The translations under genes were made by a program, and so were the position numbers. The notes beneath the pieces were generated by a model, which saw only the letters and a list, made by a program, of their open reading frames with translations, was not told the origin of the DNA and searched no databases. Positions 43,442 to 52,398 of a DNA stretch of 64,000 nt are shown piece after piece. Each line of letters begins with the position of its first letter. Position 1 is the first letter of the stretch. This stretch comes from Puniceibacterium sediminis (lineage in GTDB: Bacteria > Pseudomonadota > Alphaproteobacteria > Rhodobacterales > Rhodobacteraceae). Where the stretch lies: contig NZ_FZNN01000001.1 of NCBI RefSeq assembly GCF_900188035.1, positions 496,001 through 560,000 of the forward strand, read 5' to 3'.

Positions 43442-44223
43442 GCATACTGGAACGATCCATTTCGGCAGAAGCTCCGCTGCTGTCGGTCAACGGCCTCACC
43501 CGGTTCTACGGCTCGCGGGTCGGATGCCAGAATGTGGCGTTTGATCTCTATCCCGGTGAGGTGATGGGGATCGTCGGAGAGTCAGGTTCAGGCAAATCCA
43601 CCCTGCTGTCCTGTCTCGCCGGGCATCTTGAAACCGATGCGGGGCAGGTGGTCTATAACGGTCAGGATGTGCTGACGCTGCCGGAACCGGCGCGCCGCCG
43701 CCTGATGCGGACCGACTGGGCCTTTGTGCATCAGCACGCCCGCGACGGTTTGCGCATGAACGTCAGCGCCGGCGGCAACGTGGGCGAACGGCTGATGGCC
43801 GGCGGCGCGCGGCATTACGGCAATATCCGCAAGACGGCCGAGGACTGGCTGGAAAGGGTCGAGATTGACCCGGGCCGCATCGATGACCGCCCCAGCGCCT
43901 TTTCCGGCGGGATGCAGCAGCGGCTCCAGATCGCGCGCGGGCTGGTCACGGGGCCGAAACTGGTGCTGATGGACGAACCGACCGGCGGCTTGGATGTCAG
44001 CGTTCAGGCACGCCTGCTGGACCTTTTGCGCGGCCTTGTGCGGCGGATGGGGCTGTCGGTGGTGATCGTGACCCATGACATTGGCGTCGTGCGGCTGCTG
44101 GCGGACCGGCTGATGGTGATGCGCCACGGGCAGGTGGTCGAACACGGGCTGACGGACCGGGTGCTGGACGATCCGCAACATGCCTATACGCAGCTTCTGG
44201 TGAATTCGGTGCTGCCGACATGA
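43438..44223 (+). CDS. phnK: C-P lyase ABC-type subunit PhnK
   Basis: A 261-residue ABC-type ATPase that binds the C-P lyase core rather than a membrane transporter. Walker [10 protein letters not shown] at 47-55, signature FSGGMQQR, Walker [16 protein letters not shown]. PhnK-typical [19 protein letters not shown] is present. It overlaps phnJ by 4 bp; a 55-bp gap leads to phnL. Confidence 0.95.
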   Translation: MSILERSISAEAPLLSVNGLTRFYGSRVGCQNVAFDLYPGEVMGIVGESGSGKSTLLSCLAGHLETDAGQVVYNGQDVLTLPEPARRRLMRTDWAFVHQHARDGLRMNVSAGGNVGERLMAGGARHYGNIRKTAEDWLERVEIDPGRIDDRPSAFSGGMQQRLQIARGLVTGPKLVLMDEPTGGLDVSVQARLLDLLRGLVRRMGLSVVIVTHDIGVVRLLADRLMVMRHGQVVEHGLTDRVLDDPQHAYTQLLVNSVLPT

Positions 44224-44278
44224 CCCGCCGTGTTGTCCCCAGCGCACCCCGCATCTGCTGCTTATCAGGAGGTACCGC

Positions 44279-44965
44279 ATGATCCGCGTCGAAAATCTGA
44301 ACAAGGATTTCATCCTGCACGCCCAGGGCGGCACAAAGATCCCGGTGCTGCGGGGCGCGATGCTGACCGTCAAGGCTGGCGAATGCGTCGCGCTGACCGG
44401 GTCGTCCGGATCCGGCAAATCCACGCTGCTGCGGCTGCTTCAGGGTAATTATGCCCCGGCGGGCGGCGTGATCAATGTGGCGGGGCTGGACCTTGCCACC
44501 GCCACCCCGCGCGAGGTGTCCGCCCTGCGGCGCGCCACGCTTGGCTATGTATCGCAGTTCCTGCGTGTGGTGCCCCGTGTGCCCGCGCTGGACGTGGTGG
44601 CCGAGCCGCTGCTGAACCTTGGCGTGGACGAAGCAGAAGCACGCGAACGGGCGGCCACGCTTCTGGCGCGGCTCAACCTGCCAGAACGGCTCTGGGGTCT
44701 GTCGCCGACCACGTTTTCCGGCGGCGAACAGCAGCGGGTGAACATCGCGCGCGGCTTTGTGCATCCCTATCCGGTGCTGTTGCTGGATGAACCGACTGCT
44801 TCGCTTGACCCGGTCAACCGCGCCGTGGTGTTGCAGCTGATCCGCGACGCCAAGGCGCGTGGCGCGGCACTTGTCGGCATCTTTCACGACGCCCCCGCAC
44901 GGGCCGAGATTGCGGATCGCGAAGTCGATGTGACCATCTTTGCCCCACAGGCAGAACCGGCATGA
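44279..44965 (+). CDS. phnL: C-P lyase ABC-type subunit PhnL
   Basis: A 228-residue ABC ATPase required with PhnGHI for the first step of C-P lyase. [20 protein letters not shown] is the standard PhnL start, with Walker [10 protein letters not shown], signature FSGGEQQR and Walker [19 protein letters not shown] stands before the ATG. It overlaps phnN by 4 bp. Confidence 0.95.
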   Translation: MIRVENLNKDFILHAQGGTKIPVLRGAMLTVKAGECVALTGSSGSGKSTLLRLLQGNYAPAGGVINVAGLDLATATPREVSALRRATLGYVSQFLRVVPRVPALDVVAEPLLNLGVDEAEARERAATLLARLNLPERLWGLSPTTFSGGEQQRVNIARGFVHPYPVLLLDEPTASLDPVNRAVVLQLIRDAKARGAALVGIFHDAPARAEIADREVDVTIFAPQAEPA

Positions 44966-45504
44966 CCGGCCGCCTGATCGCCGTCGTGGGCCCGTCTGGT
45001 GTGGGCAAGGACACGCTGATCCGTGCCTTGGTCGCGGCCCGCCCCGAGATATCCGAAGTGCGCCGGTCCATCACCCGGCCTACGGATGCGCATGAGGCCT
45101 GCCTGTCGCTGTCCCGGGCTGAATTCGCGCGCCAGCGCGACGCCGGTGGTTTCGCCCTGTCGTGGGAGGCGCACGGCCTGTACTACGGCGTGCCTGCCGA
45201 TGTACTGACGCGGGTGCAGGCCGGGCAGGACGTGATCGCAAACCTGTCGCGCGCGCTGTTGCCCGCCGCCATGCTGACCTTTCCGCGCGTGTCGATCCTG
45301 TCGCTGACCGCCGCGCCCGAAGTGCTGGCCGAACGGCTGGGCGCGCGGGGCCGCGAGGCGGCGGCAGAGATAGCCCGACGCCTTGCGCGCGGCGCCCCGC
45401 CGATGCCTGAGGGCGCAGAGGTGATCACCATCGACAACGGCGGCCCGCTTGAGGCATCTGTGGCCACTGCACTGGCTGCATTGACTCGACAGGCGTCGCT
45501 TTGA
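44962..45504 (+). CDS. phnN: Ribose 1,5-bisphosphate phosphokinase PhnN
   Basis: A 180-residue guanylate-kinase-like P-loop enzyme that makes PRPP from ribose 1,5-bisphosphate, recovering the sugar left by C-P lyase. P-loop GPSGVGKDT near the N-terminus, [20 protein letters not shown], and [20 protein letters not shown] fit PhnN. Coupled to phnL by ATGA. Confidence 0.93.
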   Translation: MTGRLIAVVGPSGVGKDTLIRALVAARPEISEVRRSITRPTDAHEACLSLSRAEFARQRDAGGFALSWEAHGLYYGVPADVLTRVQAGQDVIANLSRALLPAAMLTFPRVSILSLTAAPEVLAERLGARGREAAAEIARRLARGAPPMPEGAEVITIDNGGPLEASVATALAALTRQASL

Positions 45505-45583
45505 CCAATTTGAATCCGCCCGGAACCCTGCCTATGCAGCGCGTAGGCAGGCCAGACGCCCGCACACTGAAAGAATACAGCGC

Positions 45584-46729
45584 ATGACCGACCAGATGAT
45601 CCTCTCCAACGCCCGCATCGTGCTTGACGACGAAATCGTGACCGGTTCGTTGCTGCTCCGCGACGGGCTGATCGCGGCAATCGACACCGGCGCACAGGTG
45701 TCTGCGGGCGCGGTGGACTGTGGCGGCGACCTTGTCACGCCCGGGCTGATCGAGCTGCACACCGACAACCTTGAACGCCACCTCAGCCCGCGCCCCGGCG
45801 TCGACTGGCCGCACGAGGCGGCAATCCTTGCCCATGACGGTGAATTGGCGGCCTGCGGTATCACCACCGTTTTCGATGCCCTGCGGGTCGGATCCATCGC
45901 ATCGCCCACGGGGATGGGATACAAACCCTACGCCCGCGCGCTGGCATCGGAAATCCACGCCCTGCGCGAGGCCGGTCACCTGCGGATCAGCCACCATCTG
46001 CACCTGCGCGCCGAGATGTGTTCGCAGACCCTGACGGACGAGCTGGACGCCTTTGGCCCCGAGGACCGTGTCGGACTGCTGAGCCTGATGGATCACACGC
46101 CGGGGCAGCGGCAGTTCGTCGATGTGGACAAGTTCCGCCAGTATATTCAGGGCAAATACGGCCTCCCGGATGAAACCTTTGCCGCCTATGTAGCCGAGCT
46201 GAAAGACCTGCAGGCGACCCTTGGCCCGCGCCACGAAGCCGCCGCCGTTGCCGCCGCGGCCCGTTTCGGCGCGGCCCTCGCCAGCCACGATGACACCAGC
46301 GCCGCACAGGTTGCACAAAGCGCCGCCCATGGCGTCGCGATTGCCGAATTCCCGACGACAGCCGAGGCCGCCCGGGCCTGCCGCGCTGCCGGAATCGCGG
46401 TGATGATGGGCGCACCCAATATCATTCGCGGCGGGTCGCATTCGGGCAATGTGGCGGCGGCGTCCCTTGCACAGGACGGGCTGCTGGATGTGCTGAGCTC
46501 GGACTACGTGCCGGCGGCGCTGCTGACGGCGGCGCTGCAACTGGCGCGGCTGACCGGCGATCTGCCGCGCGCGCTGGCCACCGTGACCAGCGCCCCGGCG
46601 CGGGCCGTGGGCCTGACGGACCGGGGCCGCATCGCCACCGGGTTGCGCGCCGATCTGGTGCGCCTGCGCCGCGTGGGCGAAACTGCGCGCCCGGTGTCGG
46701 TCTGGTCGGCAGGGCAGCGGGTGGCCTGA
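45584..46729 (+). CDS. phnM: Ribosyl phosphonate triphosphate diphosphohydrolase PhnM
   Basis: A 381-residue amidohydrolase that removes pyrophosphate from 5-triphosphoribosyl-phosphonate, before PhnJ acts. The metal site is seen in TPGLIELHTDNLERHLSPRP; HHLHLRAEM, GAPNIIRGGSHSGNVAA and LLDVLSSDYVPAALL are diagnostic. It is the last gene of the second phn operon, after a 79-bp gap, and its end faces the convergent P450 gene. Confidence 0.96.
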   Translation: MTDQMILSNARIVLDDEIVTGSLLLRDGLIAAIDTGAQVSAGAVDCGGDLVTPGLIELHTDNLERHLSPRPGVDWPHEAAILAHDGELAACGITTVFDALRVGSIASPTGMGYKPYARALASEIHALREAGHLRISHHLHLRAEMCSQTLTDELDAFGPEDRVGLLSLMDHTPGQRQFVDVDKFRQYIQGKYGLPDETFAAYVAELKDLQATLGPRHEAAAVAAAARFGAALASHDDTSAAQVAQSAAHGVAIAEFPTTAEAARACRAAGIAVMMGAPNIIRGGSHSGNVAAASLAQDGLLDVLSSDYVPAALLTAALQLARLTGDLPRALATVTSAPARAVGLTDRGRIATGLRADLVRLRRVGETARPVSVWSAGQRVA

Positions 46730-46789
46730 GGGCCGCCCCGGCAGGTCCTGTCTGACCAATGCGCAGGGCTTTCTGCCGACAGGGCGGTC

Positions 46790-47974
46790 TCAGCGCGTGA
46801 GGTTCAGCGCCTCTAGCCCGTGGAAATGATAGGTCTGCGCATAGCGGGGCGGCGCGGCAAGGCGCAGACCGGGCAGGCGGTCGAACAGGATCGGCAGGGC
46901 GATCTGAAGCTCAAGCCGTGCCAGCGGCGCGCCGACGCAGAAGTGCAGCCCGCCGCCAAAGCTGGTATGCGCCGCCGGACCCCGCGTCGGATCAAACCGG
47001 TCGGCCTGTGGCCAGACAGCGGCGTCGCGATTGGCCGATGCCAGCAGCAGCGCCACAGTATCGCCGCGCTGAAAGGTATGGCCGAAAAGCTCGATCTCGG
47101 CGTAGGCGATGCGCGTGAAGATATGCAGCGGCGGATCATAGCGCAGGATTTCTTCGCTGATCGCGGGGGCCGTTTCGTCGGTCGGGGTCACGCCATGGGC
47201 CAGCAGGCTGGCGACGCCATTGCCAAGGGTATGCACCGTCGCCTCGTGCCCGGCATTCAGCAGCAGCACGCAGGTTGCGATCAGCTCATCGTTCGACAGC
47301 TTCTCGCCTGCTTCTTCGGCGGCGATTAGCTGGGTCAGCAGGTCGTCGCGCGGCTCGCTGCGGCGGGCGTCGATATAGCCGCGCAGGAACTCGGCAAAAT
47401 CGGCAGCGGCGCGGGCGGCAGCGTCCTCGATTCCACGGGTGCGCCCGGCCTGATACATCGCCACCATGGCATTGGACCATTTCAGCAGCTGGTCGGCATG
47501 GGCATCCGGCACACCCAGCAGCCGCGCGATGATGATCACCGGCAGTTTCTGTGCGAAATGGGGCAGCAGGTCGAAATCACCGGCGGGCAATTCATCGATC
47601 AACTGATGGCAGAGCGCGGTGATTTCCGGCCCCAGACCGGCGATCCGGCGCGAGGTGAAGGCGCGCAGCACCAGCCCGCGCAGACGGGTGTGGCGGGGCG
47701 GTTCCAACTCCAGCATCGAATTGTCTTCGATCTTGTAGAACGGAGCAAGGTGTTCGGGCACCGGCGGGGCCAGATCGGCAGGGATCTCGCGGCCAAAGCG
47801 GCGGTCGCGCAGGATGGCGCTGACCGCCCGGTGGCTGACAGCGCAGGCCCGGTCGTAGTCATTCCACCAGACCAGATCGCCCGTCGCGCGCATGGCAGAG
47901 TAGAGCGGATAAGGATCCTGATTGAAATCGGGGTCGGTCGGGTTTTGATCAAAATGCTGCATGATCCGGGGCAT
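46790..47974 (-). CDS. Cytochrome P450
   Basis: A soluble bacterial P450 of about 394 residues. The I-helix oxygen-binding motif is LLLNAGHEATVHT, the K-helix EEILRYD (ExxR), and the heme-thiolate loop FGGGLHFCVGAPLAR with Cys near 346. Substrate is unknown; the size resembles CYP classes acting on fatty acids, terpenes or xenobiotics. No ferredoxin or ferredoxin reductase is adjacent, so it must use redox partners from elsewhere. The start is uncertain (ATG at 47974 or 47962). Its promoter lies back to back with dctB. Confidence 0.92.
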   Translation of the reverse strand: MPRIMQHFDQNPTDPDFNQDPYPLYSAMRATGDLVWWNDYDRACAVSHRAVSAILRDRRFGREIPADLAPPVPEHLAPFYKIEDNSMLELEPPRHTRLRGLVLRAFTSRRIAGLGPEITALCHQLIDELPAGDFDLLPHFAQKLPVIIIARLLGVPDAHADQLLKWSNAMVAMYQAGRTRGIEDAAARAAADFAEFLRGYIDARRSEPRDDLLTQLIAAEEAGEKLSNDELIATCVLLLNAGHEATVHTLGNGVASLLAHGVTPTDETAPAISEEILRYDPPLHIFTRIAYAEIELFGHTFQRGDTVALLLASANRDAAVWPQADRFDPTRGPAAHTSFGGGLHFCVGAPLARLELQIALPILFDRLPGLRLAAPPRYAQTYHFHGLEALNLTR

Positions 47975-48021
47975 GCCGTTTGGCGCTGGCCTTTGCAAGC
48001 GGGCTTTTGCTAAGCAGGGAC

Positions 48022-49764
48022 ATGCGTTTGTGGCTTTCCTCGCGTTCCGCGCTGATCGGGCTGTATCTTGCCGCCGTCGTGGTGTTGTCGGCGGGGGTCT
48101 GGGTCTATGGCTATGTGCAGGCGCTGGATCAGGTCGCCGCGCGCGGGCGGTCCGATCTTGAACTGGCGGCTGACCGGCTTGTCACGCAACTTCAGCGCTA
48201 CCGTGAATTTGCCGTGCTTATGGCGCGTCATCCGATGCTCGAGGCGCTGCACACCGGCGGCGACCGCGCGCTGGCGGACGCGATGCTGCTCGGGGCGGCG
48301 GACATGACCGGCACGATGACCGCGCTATATGCCGATCCGCAGGGGCATGTTCTGGCGTCATCAAACCCGGCGGTTCCGCAGGATCTGGCCGAGTCGCCGG
48401 AGTTCCGACGGGGGCTTGAGGGCGCGCTAGGCGTGGCACTGGGCCTGCATGACGGGCAGCGGACAATTTCCTTTGCCGCGCCGAATTTCGGCCCCGATGG
48501 CAAGGTCTGCGGCGTTCTGGTGGCGGTGGTCGATGTGGCCGCACTTGAGATGGACTGGCGCGGGACGCTGCCGCCTGTCTATTTCACCGATGCGGGGGGG
48601 CGTGTGTTCATCACCAACCGATCAGAGCTTCTGTTCTGGAAACGTGCGGGGCAGGGCGCAATGATGGCCCCCGACGGTGCGCGCTATGGTGTGACACCGC
48701 AGTACCTTGCGGGAAACGAAATCTGGCAGCAGGGCTGGAGCCCCTATGTCCCCGAACGCGCGCTGTACCTGACCACGCCCTTGCCGGTGATCGGGATGGA
48801 GGGCGTGGCGCTGGTCGATGTGGCCCCGGCCCGCCGACTTGCGATACTGCAGGCAGAGGTGGTGGCCGCCGTCTGTCTGTTCATGGGGGCCTTGCTGTTC
48901 TTTGCGACCGAGCGGCGCCGGACCCTGTCGCTGGCCAATGCAGTGCTTGAGGCGCGTGTATCGGCGCGGACACGGGCGCTTTCGGAGACCAACGAGGCGT
49001 TGCGCCGCGAGGTGCTGGAACGCGAAGAGGCCGAAGAGGCCCTGCGTCGTGCACAGGCCGATCTGGTGCAGGCGGGCAAGCTGAGCGCGCTGGGACAGAT
49101 GTCGGCCGGCATCAGTCACGAACTGAACCAGCCGCTGATGGCGATCCGGTCCTACGCCGAAAACGGGGTGGCGTTTCTGCAACGCGAGCGCCCCGAGAAA
49201 GCCGGTGAGGCGCTGGGGCGGATTTCGGACATGGCACAGCGCATGGCGCGGATCATTCGCAACCTGCGTGCCTTTGCCCGTCAGGAAAGCGCGCCGGTGA
49301 CGCGGCTGGATCTGGGCGCAGTGCTGCAAACGGCAGTCGAGCTGACAGAGACGCGCCGCGAGCAGGCGGGGGTCGAACTGGTCTGGAAACGCCCTGCCGC
49401 ACCGATCTGGGTCCGGGGCGGAGAGGTCCGGCTGGGGCAGATTTTTGTCAACCTCATCACCAATGCGGCGGATGCGATGGAGGGTGCGATGCAGCGGCGG
49501 CTGGAGATCGAGGTTGTTGCGGGGGCGCCGGTGCTGGTCACCTTTCGCGACACCGGTCCGGGGATCGCAGAGCCGGAGCGGATTTTCGACCCGTTCTACA
49601 CCACCAAGGCGGTGGGCGGCGGCGAGGGCATGGGGCTGGGCCTGTCGATCAGCTATGGTCTGGTGCAAAGCTTTGGCGGCACGATCAGCGGTACAAATGC
49701 GCCGGACGGCGGAGCGGTGTTCACCGTGGAACTTGAGGTTTGGGACGAGGAGGCCGTGGCATGA
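48022..49764 (+). CDS. dctB: C4-dicarboxylate sensor histidine kinase DctB
   Basis: A 580-residue membrane kinase. One helix at residues 9-28, a periplasmic double-PAS-type sensor (about 30-280), a second helix near 280-296 (VVAAVCLFMGALLFF), a coiled coil (SETNEALRREVLEREEAEEA), the phosphoacceptor H-box SAGISHELNQPLMAIRSYAE with His366, and the ATPase domain (NLITNAADAMEG, FRDTGPGIAEP, GGGEGMGLGLS). This is the DctB layout for sensing succinate, malate or fumarate. The downstream dctD and dctPQM genes fit. Confidence 0.93.
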   Translation: MRLWLSSRSALIGLYLAAVVVLSAGVWVYGYVQALDQVAARGRSDLELAADRLVTQLQRYREFAVLMARHPMLEALHTGGDRALADAMLLGAADMTGTMTALYADPQGHVLASSNPAVPQDLAESPEFRRGLEGALGVALGLHDGQRTISFAAPNFGPDGKVCGVLVAVVDVAALEMDWRGTLPPVYFTDAGGRVFITNRSELLFWKRAGQGAMMAPDGARYGVTPQYLAGNEIWQQGWSPYVPERALYLTTPLPVIGMEGVALVDVAPARRLAILQAEVVAAVCLFMGALLFFATERRRTLSLANAVLEARVSARTRALSETNEALRREVLEREEAEEALRRAQADLVQAGKLSALGQMSAGISHELNQPLMAIRSYAENGVAFLQRERPEKAGEALGRISDMAQRMARIIRNLRAFARQESAPVTRLDLGAVLQTAVELTETRREQAGVELVWKRPAAPIWVRGGEVRLGQIFVNLITNAADAMEGAMQRRLEIEVVAGAPVLVTFRDTGPGIAEPERIFDPFYTTKAVGGGEGMGLGLSISYGLVQSFGGTISGTNAPDGGAVFTVELEVWDEEAVA

Positions 49765-49822
49765 CGAGTGACGCTCGGGCCAGGGCCCGTCGCCCCACCC
49801 GCCATCCCGCAGGGGATGTGGC

Positions 49823-51058
49823 ATGATCCGGCGGGTGCTTCTTGTGGATGACGATGCGGCGGTGCGCGATGCCCTGTGCCAGACGCTGGAACTGGCGGGG
49901 ATGGAGGCGATCCCGGCGGGGTCCTTCATCGAGGCCAAGGACCACATCCTGCCATCCTTCGCCGGGGTGGTGGTATCCGATCTGCGGATGCCGGGGCGGG
50001 ACGGGTTTCACCTGCTGGATTATGCCCGCGCGGCGGACCCTGACCTGCCGGTGATCCTGCTGACCGGAGAGGGCGATATCCCCATGGCGGTGCGCGCGAT
50101 GGCGGCGGGGGCCTTTGATTTTCTGGAAAAGCCCTGTGCGCCGGGGGACCTGACCGCGGTCATCGAACGGGCGCTGCGCACCCGGGCGCTGGTGCTTGAG
50201 AACCGCCGCCTGAAAGTACAGCTTGAGACCGGAGATGCGGCGGCGCGGCTGGTGTTCGGCAATTCGGCCTTGGCCGATGCGCTGCGGGTGACCGTGCGGG
50301 CCGCCGCCAAGGCCGGGACCGAGGTACTGATCACAGGGGCACCGGGCACCGGGATTTCCAAGATCGCAGAGGTGGTGCACCTCTGTTCGCCCCGTGCCGA
50401 GGCACCCTTTGAGAAGCGCGCCTCGGCCGGGCTGGGGCGCGACACCCTGTCCGAGGTCTGGCAGGCCTGCGGCCCCGGCACGTTGTTCCTGGACGACATC
50501 GCCGCCCTGCCGATGGACACGCAGCTGGCGCTGGTTGACGCATTGGAACGTTCCATGGATGGCGGTGGCGCGCGACTGATCGCGGGAAGCACGCAGGATC
50601 TGGAGCGGCTGGTCGAAGCCGGGACACTGAGCGCCGAACTCTATTACCGCCTGCAGGTCATGGCCGTGCGCATCCCGTCGCTGTCGGAGCGGCCCGAGGA
50701 TATCCCGGTGCTGTTTCGCCATTACGTCGCGCAGGCCAGCGAACAGGCCGGTCTGCGCCCGCCCGAGATCACCCCCGAGGTGGTTGGCGAATTGATGGCA
50801 CAGGATTGGCCCGGAAATGCCCGCGCGCTGATGTCCGTGGCCATGCGTTTTGCCCTGGGCCTGCACGAGAGTGAGCGGCCCGATGCCGGGCTGGGGCTGG
50901 TCCAGCAGCTGGCACAGGTGGAACGGTCCCTGCTGATCGAGGCGCTGCGCCGCGCGGACGGGCAGGCCAGTGCAGCCGCCGAAGCGCTGCGTCTGCCGCG
51001 CAAGACATTTTACGACAAACTGTCGAAACACGGGCTGAAGCCGGAAACATTCAGATAG
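49823..51058 (+). CDS. dctD: DctD-type response regulator with degenerate AAA+ domain
   Basis: A 411-residue regulator: receiver domain with phosphoacceptor D53 (VVVSDLRMPGRD) and K103, AAA+-like central domain (about 145-365), Fis-type HTH at the C-terminus (AAEALRLPRKTFYDKLSKHG). The central domain has lost essentials: the Walker A position reads GAPGTGIS at 172-179 with Ile for the lysine, and the segment up to the Walker B GTLFLDDI is about 18 residues short, removing the GAFTGA loop that contacts sigma-54. It therefore probably does not activate sigma-54 RNA polymerase. Paired with dctB and facing two palindromes before dctP. Confidence 0.92.
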   Translation: MIRRVLLVDDDAAVRDALCQTLELAGMEAIPAGSFIEAKDHILPSFAGVVVSDLRMPGRDGFHLLDYARAADPDLPVILLTGEGDIPMAVRAMAAGAFDFLEKPCAPGDLTAVIERALRTRALVLENRRLKVQLETGDAAARLVFGNSALADALRVTVRAAAKAGTEVLITGAPGTGISKIAEVVHLCSPRAEAPFEKRASAGLGRDTLSEVWQACGPGTLFLDDIAALPMDTQLALVDALERSMDGGGARLIAGSTQDLERLVEAGTLSAELYYRLQVMAVRIPSLSERPEDIPVLFRHYVAQASEQAGLRPPEITPEVVGELMAQDWPGNARALMSVAMRFALGLHESERPDAGLGLVQQLAQVERSLLIEALRRADGQASAAAEALRLPRKTFYDKLSKHGLKPETFR

Positions 51059-51077
51059 CCGCGCAGTGAGTCGGAAG

Positions 51078-51128
51078 TGTGCGGAAATCCGCACCGGACT
51101 GGCCAGAGGCTGTGTGGATTTCCGCACA
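51078..51128 (+). promoter_or_regulatory. Twin palindromic sites before dctP, likely DctD binding sites
   Basis: Site 1 is TGTGCGG-AAAT-CCGCACC at 51078-51095; site 2 is TGTGTGG-ATTT-CCGCACA at 51111-51128. They start 33 bp apart, three helical turns, so a dimer pair could bind one face. I find no convincing -24/-12 sequence in the rest of the 267-bp gap to dctP. Confidence 0.75.
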
Positions 51129-51325
51129 ACCCGTTCCAAAGGCGCGGTTTTCCATCCGGAAATGTTCCCGTAGATCCCTGAAATTAAATGAAAGTTTAAA
51201 TGAGACGCGCCGTTCGTTCATAGTCCCTTGATGCATTGCCCGGCACACGATCTTCTACCCACATCCGGGCGTCTTGGGAGGGGCGTCCGGGCTCCACATA
51301 TTCAATTCGTTCCGGGAGGACACCG

Positions 51326-52330
51326 ATGAAGAGATTTCTCATGACGGCCGCCGCCGTGATGGCGCTTGGCGCCACCGCACAGACCGCTGCCGCATCCTGT
51401 GAAGATGGCGAAATGGTCATCAAATTCAGCCACGTCACCAACACCGACAAGCACCCCAAGGGCATCGCTGCCAGCCTGCTCCAGCAGCGCATCAATGACG
51501 AGATGAACGGCAAGGCCTGCATGGAGGTGTTCCCGAACTCCACGCTTTATACCGACGAGCAGGTGATTGAAGCCATGCTGCGCGGCGACGTGCAACTGGC
51601 CGCGCCGTCGCTGTCACTGTTCGAATCCATCACCAAATCCTACCGCCTGTTCGACCTGCCGTTCATGTTCAAGAACATCAACGCGGTCGATGCCTTCCAA
51701 GCGTCGGAAACCGGTCAGGCGATGCTCGACGCGATGCAGCGCCGCGGCCTGCAGGGTCTGGGTTTCTGGCACAACGGCATGAAGCAGTTCAGCGCCAACA
51801 AGCCGCTGCTCGAGCCCTCGGATGCGCAGGGCCTCAAGTTCCGCGTGCAGCCGTCTGACGTGCTGGTCGCACAGATGAACGCGCTGGGTGCCTCGCCGCA
51901 GCCGATGGCATTCGCCGAAGTCTATGGCGCGCTGCAGACCGGCGTTGTCGATGGACAAGAGAACACATGGTCCAACATCTATGGCCAGAAGTTCTTTGAA
52001 GTTCAGGACGGCGTCACCGAAACCAACCACGGCATCATCGACTATCTCGTCGTGGCCTCGGTGGACTGGCTGGACAGCATGGATGCGGAAACCCGCGACC
52101 AGTTCCTGACCATCCTGCACGAAGTCACCACAGAGCGGAACGCCGAGGTCGGCAAGGTTGACCTTGAGGCGCGTCAGGCGATCCTTGATGCCGGCGGTGT
52201 CATCCGCGAGCTGACAGCCGAGCAGCGTCAGGACTGGGTCGACGTGATGAAGCCGGTCTGGACACAGTTCGAAGAAGAAGTCGGCGCCGAGAACATCGCC
52301 GCGGCACAGGAAATCAACGCAGCCAACTGA
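51326..52330 (+). CDS. dctP: C4-dicarboxylate TRAP solute-binding protein
   Basis: A 334-residue periplasmic binding protein of the DctP family. Signal peptide to about residue 24 (ALGATAQTAAAS). The carboxylate-clamping arginine lies in AQGLKFRVQPSDVLVAQMNA, followed by YGALQTGVVDGQENTWSNIY; HVTNTDKHPKGIAASLLQ near the N-terminus is typical of C4-dicarboxylate members. A GGGAGGA site precedes the ATG. Together with dctBD this is a C4-dicarboxylate uptake system (succinate, fumarate, malate). Confidence 0.95.
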   Translation: MKRFLMTAAAVMALGATAQTAAASCEDGEMVIKFSHVTNTDKHPKGIAASLLQQRINDEMNGKACMEVFPNSTLYTDEQVIEAMLRGDVQLAAPSLSLFESITKSYRLFDLPFMFKNINAVDAFQASETGQAMLDAMQRRGLQGLGFWHNGMKQFSANKPLLEPSDAQGLKFRVQPSDVLVAQMNALGASPQPMAFAEVYGALQTGVVDGQENTWSNIYGQKFFEVQDGVTETNHGIIDYLVVASVDWLDSMDAETRDQFLTILHEVTTERNAEVGKVDLEARQAILDAGGVIRELTAEQRQDWVDVMKPVWTQFEEEVGAENIAAAQEINAAN

Positions 52331-52346
52331 TGCGCTGATGATCAAA

Positions 52347-52373
52347 GGGCGGTCCGAAATCTTCGGTCCGCCC
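52347..52373 (+). terminator. Intercistronic hairpin after dctP
   Basis: GGGCGGTCCGAA (52347-52358) pairs with TTCGGTCCGCCC (52362-52373), one mismatch, loop ATC, followed by GTTTTCT. It looks like a partial terminator that would favour DctP over the permeases. Confidence 0.75.
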
Positions 52374-52398
52374 GTTTTCTGCCGGGGGGAGGAACACC

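Noticed and set aside
51130-51325. Sigma-54 promoter before dctP
   Set aside because: No TGGCAC-N5-TTGC-type sequence could be found, in line with the altered DctD.
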